Positions 32,895-41,732 are shown, numbered from the stretch's first letter. The stretch is DNA of 64,000 nt from Acinetobacter piscicola (GCF_015218165.1 NZ_CP048659.1:1860001-1924000); one strand, 5' to 3'. Translations and numbers: made by a program. Notes: generated from the letters alone by a model not told the origin.

Positions 32895-34172
32895 ATGGCG
32901 ACAGATGTAGATGTTCAGTATTTCAGCCACTTAAATGGTTTGGTATTGGGTAATAATTGGGGGGACTTGATACGTTTATTAGATAAGACACTGGTTACAG
33001 GGATTGCATTTACAGAAATCACAGCAGCTTCAATTGATGCTCAGGGTGATGTACATATCACGCTGTACTCTGCGCACAATGCACTATTATTTCAAATTGT
33101 AGAATTATCAGGTTTTACACCAAATTCTTTAAATCAAAAATATCGAATCAAAGGCACACCAAGCGCAACTGAATTGATTTTAAAGCCAAGCACAGCGATT
33201 GCCGAGAAGAGCGTTACCACCAAAGGTACAGGAAAACTTGCATCACTTGGCTATGAGATTGTTTTTCGTGATCAGAATGATGTAAAGCGTGTGTATCGTG
33301 CTAAAAATCCGCGTGCTGAGCATCCATTTATTCGTGTAGATGAATCACTCACAAGTCCAGATGGCACAAGTGGTGTTTACAATTCAAGTTATGCGAAATA
33401 CGCAATGGTGGGTTTGCTTGAAAATATGACTCATATTGATGATTATGAGAACCCTGAAGTCTTACAGCTTCCTTTCGATCCAGCCGATCCTGCAAAGAAT
33501 TGGAAAATCACAGGTACGGGTGCAAATGTTGTAAGAGGTTGGAGTCGATGGATTTGGGCTAGATCAGGAAATCTTTACCAAAGTTGGCCTGATTCTAGTG
33601 GAATTACAAATGGAGATAGAAATTTTACATTGACTGGTGACAGTAATGCATTCTACTTACAAATGCCTGTTGGAACTGCTGCATGGAATAAACGGGTTTA
33701 TGGTGCAGGACTGTATGATGGTAGTATTAAAAATAGCATTGATCCAAGTTGGTTCTTAATGTCAAGAATCTCTCTTGCTAATGCCAGCACAAACTACTTG
33801 TCTACTGAAGTGTTTGGGAGTCCTCTTGTTCATGGAGAGAGTTACGCACGCTTCATAACACCTTTTCTTAATAAAGCGCAACCAAAGCAAGCCCACTCTT
33901 CCGCATTTCCTATTTTACCCGACTTTACTTCGGGCAATAGTGACTTATATGGTGGTGGGAGTTCTGCTGTATTGCAAATCCCATTTTATGATAGCTCAAA
34001 AATTTTGCGAGGAAATCTAAAACACATATCTTATAATGGGAAGAATTTTGGCTCTACAAATGCAACAGTTTCTTATATAGATGATGCATCAATGTATATC
34101 TATGATTCTGCTTGGGTATCAGGTTCTAGCACTGTAGGATCTTTAGTTTATTATCTTGGAGAACTTGAATGA
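32895..34172 (+). CDS. Tail protein, possible receptor-binding component
   Basis: The 425-residue protein has an N-terminal beta domain (DVQYFSHLNGLVLGNNWGDL) and a C-terminal region rich in Ser, Tyr and Gly (NSDLYGGGSSAVLQI), like adhesin-type tips. It overlaps the next gene by 4 bases. No enzymatic depolymerase motif is visible. Assignment as a tail tip protein is by position. Confidence 0.65.
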   Translation: MATDVDVQYFSHLNGLVLGNNWGDLIRLLDKTLVTGIAFTEITAASIDAQGDVHITLYSAHNALLFQIVELSGFTPNSLNQKYRIKGTPSATELILKPSTAIAEKSVTTKGTGKLASLGYEIVFRDQNDVKRVYRAKNPRAEHPFIRVDESLTSPDGTSGVYNSSYAKYAMVGLLENMTHIDDYENPEVLQLPFDPADPAKNWKITGTGANVVRGWSRWIWARSGNLYQSWPDSSGITNGDRNFTLTGDSNAFYLQMPVGTAAWNKRVYGAGLYDGSIKNSIDPSWFLMSRISLANASTNYLSTEVFGSPLVHGESYARFITPFLNKAQPKQAHSSAFPILPDFTSGNSDLYGGGSSAVLQIPFYDSSKILRGNLKHISYNGKNFGSTNATVSYIDDASMYIYDSAWVSGSSTVGSLVYYLGELE

Positions 34173-34471
34173 AGCCGATTTCTCGAAAAGCCATGCCAAG
34201 TGGAAATTTATTGCAAAATGTTGGTTTTGGAGCAAAAAATACGGTTGCAAGCATTAAGGGCTCAACCAAAAAACTAGGTGAAAAGTATAAAAATTGTTTG
34301 GTGGTTTTATACAACAAAGCAAACTTACAACCACTTGCAGTTAGAAAGCCTGATTCAAATGGAGATTACCAAATCCACGGGTTAAATAATTCACTTGATT
34401 GTTTTCTTGTTGCTTTTGATTCAGCAAAACAATACAACGCAGTCATTCAAGATAATGTGGTGCCGAAATGA
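34169..34471 (+). CDS. Small tail protein with transthyretin-like domain
   Basis: The 100-residue protein has the pattern of CnaB/carboxypeptidase-regulatory-like folds: LAVRKPDSNGDYQIHGLNNS followed by FLVAFDSAKQYNAVIQDNVV. These are small beta-sandwiches found on phage tail tips. The N-terminal 30 residues are basic and Gly-rich. It is coupled to both neighbours by ATGA-type overlaps. Confidence 0.65.
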   Translation: MKPISRKAMPSGNLLQNVGFGAKNTVASIKGSTKKLGEKYKNCLVVLYNKANLQPLAVRKPDSNGDYQIHGLNNSLDCFLVAFDSAKQYNAVIQDNVVPK

Positions 34472-34866
34472 GCAAGCCATCGCTAAAAACCAGCTTAGTT
34501 ATGCTTCAAGCAACAGCAAATTTCTTAGATCAGGGTAGCGCAAATGCTACCCTTGTTTTTTACGATGATGCTAAACCTGCATCAGTGAGTGTTAATGCAA
34601 ACAGCTCAGCAAAACTTTTAGTACTTGATCTTCAAAAACCATGTACTAAAGCAGTAAATGAAAGCAATATTGAGTTACATCCAACCAATGCGGGTATTGC
34701 AACAAAATCTGGTACTGCACAATGGGCAAGATTATTTAATGGTGAAGGAATTGCTGTTGTTGATATTGATGTAGGTGTTGGAATGGATATTGTTTTAGAT
34801 AATCATGACATTGTCATAGGATCAAGTACAAAACTTGATGTGATTTATTTAAGCCCACAGCTTTAA
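34468..34866 (+). CDS. Small tail-associated protein, unknown
   Basis: The 132-residue beta-rich protein (TLVFYDDAKPASVSVNANSS, IVLDNHDIVIGSSTKLDVIY) is translated in overlap with the preceding gene. Position within the tail tip genes suggests a structural role. Confidence 0.6.
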   Translation: MSKPSLKTSLVMLQATANFLDQGSANATLVFYDDAKPASVSVNANSSAKLLVLDLQKPCTKAVNESNIELHPTNAGIATKSGTAQWARLFNGEGIAVVDIDVGVGMDIVLDNHDIVIGSSTKLDVIYLSPQL

Positions 34867-34880
34867 AAATGAGGTGGTAA

Positions 34881-36776
34881 ATGTCTGACTACACACCACC
34901 CGATGCTTTAAATGTCACTCTAAATTTTACCCAAGAATTAAAACCAATTGATTCTCACAATTTGGTTTTAAATTTCGGTGCTGAAGATGGGTTTAATTAC
35001 GCAAACATCAGCATTGATACATCATTTAGATTTAGAGCGATTGGAATAGTTGAGCCACCAATTGATGTACATGGTTCAGCAAATATCCATATTGACACTT
35101 CATTTGCTTTTGATGCTGTGGGTACTTTTGATATTAACCATATCGTGGGTGTGACACTAAATAGTGATTTAGGATTTCAAAGCGCTTTTACAAATCTAAG
35201 TGCTGTAAGGGCATCTTGGTCAAAGCCAATTTTTAGAGCACAAAATAGCGCTTTTTATTTTGAGCAAGCGCAAAGTTTAAGTCGCTATATTTCAAATCAG
35301 TATGAGCGAACACGGGTTTTACAGCGTGACATTCAAGCTGTTTTTGAAGAAAGTACAGGTTTAAATACTGCAAAAAGTGTGTCTTGGGATCATGCTGAAA
35401 AATGCGTTATTGCTCGCAATGTATTGTTTGATGAAAGTAAAAAATTGAGAGTTCAACGCGACAATCATTGGGATGAGTTGGTAAGAAAACGTAAGCAGTT
35501 TACTTTCTCGCATGAAGTTGCTCATATTTTTGAAAAAAGGATTGGTTTTAGCTGGGATAAAGGCTTAGAGCTCATCACCAAATCCGATATTCCTTGGCAG
35601 CAAGCGCATTCAATTTATTATCGCAAGCATCCAGTTCTACCTTGGCCACAACCTGAAATCCCTCAATATAGTGGGTCAACCGATCTTAATTTTATCTGCT
35701 TACTACATGAAGTGGATTCGCACAATGTTGTTTTGAATTTTGGTGATGAGGACTGCATACCGAGACTTGCGCCTCGAAATTGGTGGTATATCGTGAATAA
35801 AGTAGAAGTTAGCCGTCTAGACAATGGTGAGCAAATAAAGGTCATTGATGGCAGCTACAATACAAGCCGCAGCCAGTGGTGCTGGTCTTACAACTTAACT
35901 GTACCTGCATCCGAGATTGCTAAACTTGAGCCAATCAATGCACAACCTGTCATTCTGAAAATTCAAGTGAATGACAATATTCATCACATGTTGCTTGAGA
36001 ATCGCAGCCGCTCAAGACGTTTTGCTGAAGACGTTTGGACACTGACAGGGCGTAGTCAAACCGCACTACTTGATGCACCTTACTCGCCCACACGTTCATT
36101 TTTACAAGAAAATGAACGCACTTCAGTACAGTTAGTACAGGCTGAATTGGATCGAGTGAATAGTGATACACAATTAAATTGGCAACTAATTGATGAGCTT
36201 GGTTGGATCGTGCCAACAAACAGCCTGAGCTATGCCAATCAAACACCAATCACAATTATTAAACAAATTGCTGAAGCAGGTGGGGGCTTTGTTTATAGTG
36301 AAAAGGGTTCTAACACATTAAGCATTCGACCCAAATACAAAAAGACATTTTGGGATGCAATGCAATTTGATGACTATGATCGACTACTTCCCGAAAGCTT
36401 AGTGACAAGCCAATCCACTGATTATGAGCCTTATCCTGACTATAACGGTGTCACCCTGACAAATGACCGCACAGGTTTTACAGGGCAAGTGAAGCGTACA
36501 GGCACTGCAGGTGATGTACTGCAAGAAACAGTCAGTAATCCATTGTTTACAGCAGTATCTATGGGCAGCTATGGTAAAGCGTTACTCGCTAAAGCAGGAA
36601 TGATCGAAACCCATAGTTTGGAAATCCCAATTCAAAAAGATGTAGGTGAATGTGAACCGGGTGATGTGATTGCTTTCAATGCTGAGTGGTGGGGTATTGT
36701 AGAAAGTGTTTCAGTGTCATTTACGCACGCTATAGTCAATCAAAATCTAACAGTGGAGCGTGTTCTCAATGAGTAA
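34881..36776 (+). CDS. Large tail tip/baseplate hub-like protein
   Basis: The 631-residue protein contains two copies of a short element, SHNLVLNFGAEDG near residue 25 and SHNVVLNFGDEDC near residue 280. The C-terminal half (VQLVQAELDRVNSDTQLNWQ, PGDVIAFNAEWWGIVESVS) has the flavour of baseplate hub or gp27-like proteins. Its end overlaps the next small gene. The exact counterpart in lambda is uncertain. Confidence 0.65.
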   Translation: MSDYTPPDALNVTLNFTQELKPIDSHNLVLNFGAEDGFNYANISIDTSFRFRAIGIVEPPIDVHGSANIHIDTSFAFDAVGTFDINHIVGVTLNSDLGFQSAFTNLSAVRASWSKPIFRAQNSAFYFEQAQSLSRYISNQYERTRVLQRDIQAVFEESTGLNTAKSVSWDHAEKCVIARNVLFDESKKLRVQRDNHWDELVRKRKQFTFSHEVAHIFEKRIGFSWDKGLELITKSDIPWQQAHSIYYRKHPVLPWPQPEIPQYSGSTDLNFICLLHEVDSHNVVLNFGDEDCIPRLAPRNWWYIVNKVEVSRLDNGEQIKVIDGSYNTSRSQWCWSYNLTVPASEIAKLEPINAQPVILKIQVNDNIHHMLLENRSRSRRFAEDVWTLTGRSQTALLDAPYSPTRSFLQENERTSVQLVQAELDRVNSDTQLNWQLIDELGWIVPTNSLSYANQTPITIIKQIAEAGGGFVYSEKGSNTLSIRPKYKKTFWDAMQFDDYDRLLPESLVTSQSTDYEPYPDYNGVTLTNDRTGFTGQVKRTGTAGDVLQETVSNPLFTAVSMGSYGKALLAKAGMIETHSLEIPIQKDVGECEPGDVIAFNAEWWGIVESVSVSFTHAIVNQNLTVERVLNE

Positions 36777-36999
36777 TGTTTTACAGCGTTTAATTGATTT
36801 GATGCCGAAAGCACCTGAATTCGTTGGCACAATTACAAGTGTGAATCATCCGAATTATAAGGTTTTAGTTGCAGATGATTCGGGCCTTGTGATGTGCACA
36901 AGTAGCACAGTGTACAAACTAAATGATCGGGTTTTTGTATCAAATCAAGAGATTAAACGACTTGCACCAAATGGTGAAGTTGTTCAAATAGATGTTTGA
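36769..36999 (+). CDS. 76-residue protein with OB-like fold after the hub gene
   Basis: ATG 36769 overlaps the previous stop by 8 bases. The sequence FVGTITSVNHPNYKVLVADD and DRVFVSNQEIKRLAPNGEVV is typical of small OB/beta-barrel proteins that associate with baseplate hubs. An ATG at 36760 in frame is possible but less well placed. Confidence 0.6.
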   Translation: MSNVLQRLIDLMPKAPEFVGTITSVNHPNYKVLVADDSGLVMCTSSTVYKLNDRVFVSNQEIKRLAPNGEVVQIDV

Positions 37000-37065
37000 T
37001 TTTTTAAAATATTATTTATAATCATGTTTTTATTTTCAATATGATTTTTAAATATGGGGTGTATT

Positions 37066-37509
37066 TTGAAAAATAAAATTATTTACTTATTATCATCATT
37101 CATGTTGAGTGGAAGTGTTTTTGCAAATACAGATCCTCAGATTCAGTTATTGAAAGAAATTTATCAGCAAGGTAAAAAATTGGAAAAAGGAGATGAGTTA
37201 TTAGCTTTGTATTATGATAAGAGTTTAGAGCAGGCTCAAAACAATTTAAGAGAAGGTAGATGGCAAGATTGTGGTCAAGCTTGGCAGGATCAAATGTGGC
37301 AAAGCCAAGATCCAGAATATCGTCAAAAACCCTCTTTTCAAAAAGTAGGACAAAACCTTGTAAAAGTAACACTAGCTCCTTATGGTGAATTCTATAAAGA
37401 GAAGAAAGTGACTTATAAAGTTGATTGTCAGGGAAATAGATGCAAAATCTCAGATATTATTGATGGGGATGGCTCACTCAAAAAAGCATTACTTAATCAA
37501 TGTAGATGA
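37066..37509 (+). CDS. Exported protein before the lysis genes, unknown
   Basis: The protein of about 147 residues has a signal peptide (MKNKIIYLLSSFMLSGSVFA) and a mature domain with three Cys (QDCGQAW, VDCQGNRCK) and a C-terminal Cys. The length and pattern (DDxLLALYYDKSL, YKVDCQGNRCKISDIIDGDG) resemble small DUF3828-like periplasmic proteins. TTG 37066 with GGGGTG upstream is preferred over an in-frame ATG at 37054. It sits alone between tail and lysis genes with its own terminator, so it looks like a moron. Confidence 0.6.
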   Translation: MKNKIIYLLSSFMLSGSVFANTDPQIQLLKEIYQQGKKLEKGDELLALYYDKSLEQAQNNLREGRWQDCGQAWQDQMWQSQDPEYRQKPSFQKVGQNLVKVTLAPYGEFYKEKKVTYKVDCQGNRCKISDIIDGDGSLKKALLNQCR

Positions 37510-37538
37510 GCTTGAACCTAAGTAAAAAATTGAAACAC

Positions 37539-37559
37539 ACCACCTTCGGGTGGTTTTTT
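37539..37559 (+). terminator. Terminator before the lysis genes
   Basis: ACCACC (37539-37544) pairs with GGTGGT (37549-37554) around TTCG, then T. The stem and loop equal those at 10758-10777. Confidence 0.85.
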
Positions 37560-37583
37560 ATTGCCAAAAATTAGGGGGCATAC

Positions 37584-37898
37584 GTGAATGAGCCAAGCGC
37601 ATCACTTTGGAAAAAGTTAAATGAAGTATCAGATCGACTGCAGAGAGTATCAGAGCAGTTGGTGGAAACTAATGCAATTAATAAAGGGTATCACCAGGCA
37701 CTTGATCAGCAACGAGTAAAAGTGGAACTGCTTGAGCAGCAAAACCATAAAGCACAGGGTGCGATTGCGATGTTGAAGTGGGGGCTTGGTGTGGTGCTGA
37801 CTGTTGCATTGTCTGGTGGCACATGGACCATCAATTCAATTAATCAACTTAAACAAGATATGGCGATTATGCAAAGCCATCGAGAGGATAATAAATGA
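37584..37898 (+). CDS. Coiled-coil membrane protein of the lysis module (XhlA-like layout)
   Basis: The 104-residue protein has an amphipathic coiled coil (about 8-55), one membrane span (LKWGLGVVLTVALSGGTW, about 64-81) and a short tail. This is the layout of haemolysin XhlA-type holin partners. Start is GTG 37584 with AGGGGG 7 bases upstream. It overlaps the endolysin gene by ATGA. Confidence 0.68.
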   Translation: MNEPSASLWKKLNEVSDRLQRVSEQLVETNAINKGYHQALDQQRVKVELLEQQNHKAQGAIAMLKWGLGVVLTVALSGGTWTINSINQLKQDMAIMQSHREDNK

Positions 37899-38647
37899 AA
37901 TTAATCAATGAAAACCCATGGCAATATTTGTCAGTCAAGCTCCCGATGTTGGGAGCTTTTTTTATGCTTGTATTAATTCCACTTTTGCAATGGGCATTAG
38001 ATTTCCAACTCATTCCAAAAGAACATGAAGGCATCATTATTGGAATTGTAATTCCACTACTCGGCTTGATCGGCAAGAAGATCTATCAACCAGAGTTACA
38101 TGCACCGCAGCTAAATGGTATCAATAGTCTTTTGGCCACACCGCAAAATTCAAATGATTTAGCATGGATGGTTGAAGCGAAAAAACATATTGGTTTACGT
38201 GAGATTGTAGGTAAAAAACATAACCAAACAATCCTGTCTTGGATCAAAGGACTTGGCGGTTGGTTCACTGATGATGAAACGCCATGGTGTGGGACCTTTG
38301 TGGCGCACTGTTTGAAAGTGGCAGGTGTGAAATATCCAAAGCATTGGTACCGCGCCTTAGATTATGTGAACTACGGATCTAAACTCGCAAAGCCTGCATA
38401 TGGGTGTGTTGCAATTAAAACCCGCAAGGGTGGTGGTCATGTGTGTTTCGTAGTTGGTCGTGATCAAAAAACTAAAAAATTAGTCTGCTTAGGTGGAAAC
38501 CAAGGCAATGCTGTTTCTTATGCCTTATATAGTGATTCAGATTTTCAAGAATTTCGTTGGTATGGGAAAACTAGTCGACCTGCAGAGTCTCGTTACAAAT
38601 TAGCATTGCTAGATGGAGTGAGTGCAACGAAGTTGAGTGAATCATAA
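37895..38647 (+). CDS. Endolysin with N-terminal double membrane span (holin-like fusion)
   Basis: The 250-residue protein begins with two hydrophobic segments (about 17-35, MLGAFFMLVLIPLLQWAL, and about 46-60, GIIIGIVIPLLGLIG) like a small holin. An NlpC/P60-like peptidase domain of the TIGR02594 kind follows, with Cys132 in TPWCGTFVAHCL and His182 in GGGHVCFVVG. It should cleave peptidoglycan stem peptides. Fusion of a holin-like anchor to the enzyme suggests a membrane-held endolysin released or activated when the membrane is breached. CRISPR spacer 13 resembles a related copy of 38460-38491 in this gene. Confidence 0.82.
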   Translation: MKLINENPWQYLSVKLPMLGAFFMLVLIPLLQWALDFQLIPKEHEGIIIGIVIPLLGLIGKKIYQPELHAPQLNGINSLLATPQNSNDLAWMVEAKKHIGLREIVGKKHNQTILSWIKGLGGWFTDDETPWCGTFVAHCLKVAGVKYPKHWYRALDYVNYGSKLAKPAYGCVAIKTRKGGGHVCFVVGRDQKTKKLVCLGGNQGNAVSYALYSDSDFQEFRWYGKTSRPAESRYKLALLDGVSATKLSES

Positions 38648-38722
38648 GTTACTAAAGTTTTAATTCATTATACTAAATGATAGATATATAGCCTTAAATA
38701 GAAGTAGATGTTAAATTAAGTT

Positions 38723-38756
38723 ATTGGGTAAGAGATGATTTTACCCAATATTTTTT
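38723..38756 (+). terminator. Terminator at the right end of the prophage late region
   Basis: ATTGGGTAA (38723-38731) pairs with TTACCCAAT (38741-38749), followed by ATTTTTT. It separates phage transcription from the CRISPR array. Confidence 0.8.
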
Positions 38757-38873
38757 GACTCTTTAACATATTTATAAAATCAATAGGTTATAAACATGGT
38801 TTAAAACTTGGGTATTTTGATATTTTAAGTTTTAACTCACTGTTATATCTTTAATTTTTACTATATTATTACT
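38757..38873 (+). promoter_or_regulatory. CRISPR leader region
   Basis: About 117 AT-rich bases directly precede the first intact repeat. The opposite end of the array carries the degenerate repeat, so the leader, and the site of new spacer insertion, is on this side. An 11-base sequence at 38817-38827 (TTGATATTTTA) recurs at 2356-2366 and might be a prophage junction core; that is weak. Confidence 0.6.
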
Positions 38874-40945
38874 GTTCACTGCCATGTAGGCAGCTTAGAA
38901 ACTCTGAAAAACCGCTTTTGCTCTTTTTTGAGCCGTTCACTGCCATGTAGGCAGCTTAGAAATTTCCGAATGAACTAGCAAATGAATTTCCTGAGTTCAC
39001 TGCCATGTAGGCAGCTTAGAAATCAACAAAAGTATATGACACATCACCAATTTCGTTCACTGCCATGTAGGCAGCTTAGAAAATCCAAATAAGTCATGAA
39101 GTCATCAATGAGAAGTTCACTGCCATGTAGGCAGCTTAGAAATCTAGCAAAGGAATAGATCCGTTCAACTTATCGTTCACTGCCATGTAGGCAGCTTAGA
39201 AATAGTCTTTCCTGAACCACGCCCACCTTTTGACAGTTCACTGCCATGTAGGCAGCTTAGAAAAATCATAGCGAGCATTCCGAAACATAAGATGCGTTCA
39301 CTGCCATGTAGGCAGCTTAGAAAACCAAAGCTAAATCCACTAATAAAGCGTAAAAGTTCACTGCCATGTAGGCAGCTTAGAAATGCAAATATTTGGGTCT
39401 AGTGTTGATCAAGTTGTTCACTGCCATGTAGGCAGCTTAGAAAAATTACAAGGAGCTATTAGATGCCTAAAGGTGGTTCACTGCCATGTAGGCAGCTTAG
39501 AAATCAAAAATCGCATTATATTTTATATAGTTTTGGTTCACTGCCATGTAGGCAGCTTAGAAATTAAATATTTTTACTGATCCGATGGTAGCTGCGTTCA
39601 CTGCCATGTAGGCAGCTTAGAAATAGACATACGAGCTTATTTGTCTTTTTATCACGTTCACTGCCATGTAGGCAGCTTAGAAATAATTGATCAAGTCGGC
39701 GGCATTGAAAAGGCGGTTCACTGCCATGTAGGCAGCTTAGAAAAACAGCTTCATTTTGTTTGCGGATTACTTCTTGTTCACTGCCATGTAGGCAGCTTAG
39801 AAATATGTTCTTAATTGAAAAATGATAGATTGCCAGTTCACTGCCATGTAGGCAGCTTAGAAAACACTATCAGAGCGTTTCAGCGATTCACAATTGTTCA
39901 CTGCCATGTAGGCAGCTTAGAAAGACCTAAAACGCTCACAGTTGAACGAAATCAAGTTCACTGCCATGTAGGCAGCTTAGAAAATTTGCTTAAAAGTTTG
40001 TCAGGTGTGGGCATAGTTCACTGCCATGTAGGCAGCTTAGAAAAACCCTCTTTTGCCATTGAACAGCCACGACCAGTTCACTGCCATGTAGGCAGCTTAG
40101 AAATGTGTAGGTGTCCATTTTTGAGATAGCAGTACGTTCACTGCCATGTAGGCAGCTTAGAAATCGTCTGATTTAAGCATTGAGTATGAAGTAACGTTCA
40201 CTGCCATGTAGGCAGCTTAGAAAACTTCTTGAGGTACACAAGTAGGGTCAATGCTGTTCACTGCCATGTAGGCAGCTTAGAAATAGAATATATATCTAAA
40301 TTAGAAATGAGTGATGTTCACTGCCATGTAGGCAGCTTAGAAAGCATAGTCTTTTGCTCTCTGCACTGAACCGTGGTTCACTGCCATGTAGGCAGCTTAG
40401 AAAAATTTGCAAAACTTGGATAATCGGGGAAGTTAGTTCACTGCCATGTAGGCAGCTTAGAAAAAGAACAATTAACGCAGGCAATGAATGATACATGTTC
40501 ACTGCCATGTAGGCAGCTTAGAAAACGAAATCACAAACCTTTGGCATTTCTTAAATGTTCACTGCCATGTAGGCAGCTTAGAAAAACTTAACCCAATAAA
40601 CAAAACCGATTGAGCCGTTCACTGCCATGTAGGCAGCTTAGAAATCAATCAGAAAGTTCTTTGGGGGTTCAGGTACGTTCACTGCCATGTAGGTAGCTTA
40701 GAAATCTGTCATCTGCTAACATCTGCATCGCTTTTCGTTCACTGCCATGTAGGCAGCTTAGAAAATTTATTTAAAGCTAAGCCTCCGTTTGCTTTTGTTC
40801 ACTGCCATGTAGGCAGCTTAGAAAAAGCCAAGTCAAAGCGGGGATTATAGTGCTCGGTTCACTGCCATGTAGGCAGCTTAGAAAGTGCAAGATGCATTAA
40901 ATACGGGTGTGCCGTATGTTCACTGCCGTATAAGCAGCTTAGAAA
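38874..40945 (+). CRISPR. Type I-F CRISPR array, 35 repeats and 34 spacers
   Basis: The 28-base repeat starts GTTCACTGCCATGTAGGCAG and ends CTTAGAAA, a subtype I-F repeat (CTGCC/GGCAG stem). Repeats run from 38874 to 40945 at 60-base spacing. Spacers are 32 bases, with 33-base ones at spacers 1, 6, 27 and 34. Repeat 31 (40677-40704) has one C-to-T change; the last repeat (40918-40945) is degenerate, which sets the leader on the left. No spacer occurs twice. Spacer 6 reads on its complement as SKGGRGSGKT, a terminase Walker A. Spacer 10 contains AGGAG and an ATG, the start of a gene. No cas gene is in the window, so function depends on cas genes elsewhere. The 109 bases after it hold no recognisable gene. 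Confidence 0.97.
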
Positions 40946-41054
40946 CATGTAATCAGATATCTTAAAGTGAGTGCAATGAAGGTGAGTGAGATTTGAAATT
41001 AAAATATCTATGTTTGTTCTGTATAACTTGTTTTATAAGTTGAACACTTTGATA

Positions 41055-41732
41055 TTATTTACTTCTTTTAGTATTAATAGATAAAACCCAATGCTGTTTT
41101 TGGCAACGCTCACATATTTCATTAATTTTTTTAATTAAACGAGTATTTCCACAGAACATACAGGAATAAAACCTTTCTGGGTAATAATCAATAGTTTGTT
41201 TATATTCATCTGGAAAAATTGGAAGCCCCCATTTTACTTCACTATCATGAAATGGAATCAAGCTTAAGCAACCCTCGGTTTCTAATAATGCAATTTTTAT
41301 CTGCCCTAGATGTTCAATTTGCTGTTGGCGCATTTCAGAAAAAAACTCATCATAAGAATATTTTTCATTTTTAATACCCTCTAAAACCAACATACCATCT
41401 TGAACAATATACATAGGCTTGCCTTCTAGCAAACTTTCTATTTTTTTTGATTTCATAGTTAAATAAGTTGTACATCGGTAGAGTACTAGAATACTAACAA
41501 AAACAGTAAGAGCTTGTATAAGAGGAAGATCTTCTGTAAACATTGGATCACCAGCAATTGATCCTAAACATAAGATAATAGCAATTTCGAAAATCGAAAG
41601 TTGTCTTACGCCACGCTTACCAGAAAACCTTAAAAAGATAATAATCATCAGATACATGATGATACATCTTAAAATGATTTCAAGAATAAAGCTAAATGAT
41701 GAATCGTGAATAAAAATTCTAAACAGTTCCAT
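41055..41732 (-). CDS. DUF421/YetF-like membrane protein with zinc-ribbon-like tail
   Basis: The 225-residue protein has three N-terminal membrane spans (ILEIILRCIIMYLMIIIFLR, then LSIFEIAIILCLGSIAGDP, then IQALTVFVSILVLY). The cytoplasmic DUF421 domain (YIVQDGMLVLEGIKNEKYSY, FFSEMRQQQI) follows, and the C-terminus has CMFCGN...CERCQ, likely to bind metal. The family is widespread and its role is not settled. It is convergent with the CRISPR array and is the first chromosomal gene beyond it. Confidence 0.82.
   Translation of the reverse strand: MELFRIFIHDSSFSFILEIILRCIIMYLMIIIFLRFSGKRGVRQLSIFEIAIILCLGSIAGDPMFTEDLPLIQALTVFVSILVLYRCTTYLTMKSKKIESLLEGKPMYIVQDGMLVLEGIKNEKYSYDEFFSEMRQQQIEHLGQIKIALLETEGCLSLIPFHDSEVKWGLPIFPDEYKQTIDYYPERFYSCMFCGNTRLIKKINEICERCQKQHWVLSINTKRSK

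Larger units (their letters stand above)
2542..38756. mobile_element. Siphophage-type prophage, about 36 kb, without a visible integrase
   Basis: The order is repressor, cro-like, cII-like, replication initiator, helicase loader, small early genes, Q-like gene, morons, terminases, portal, minor head protein, protease, decoration, capsid, tail genes, tape measure, tail tip and lysis. This is a complete lambdoid plan. The DUF2280/DUF935/Mu F-like head genes and lambda D/E-like capsid genes point to the B1251-like Acinetobacter siphophages. I find no integrase, transposase or recombination (recT/exo) gene between the repressor and the left neighbours, or between the endolysin and the CRISPR array. 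The ends are therefore set by gene content only. An 11-base repeat (2356-2366 and 38817-38827) is the only direct-repeat candidate I see for the junctions. Confidence 0.9.

Noticed and set aside
39383..40508. Open frames of 65-104 codons inside the CRISPR array
   Set aside because: They consist of the translated repeat (VHCHVGSLE-type units) and spacers; the array fully explains them.
38874..40945. Perfect self-targeting spacer against the window
   Set aside because: By eye no spacer matches any part of the window perfectly; the best matches (spacers 13 and 14) have 10 and 8 mismatches.
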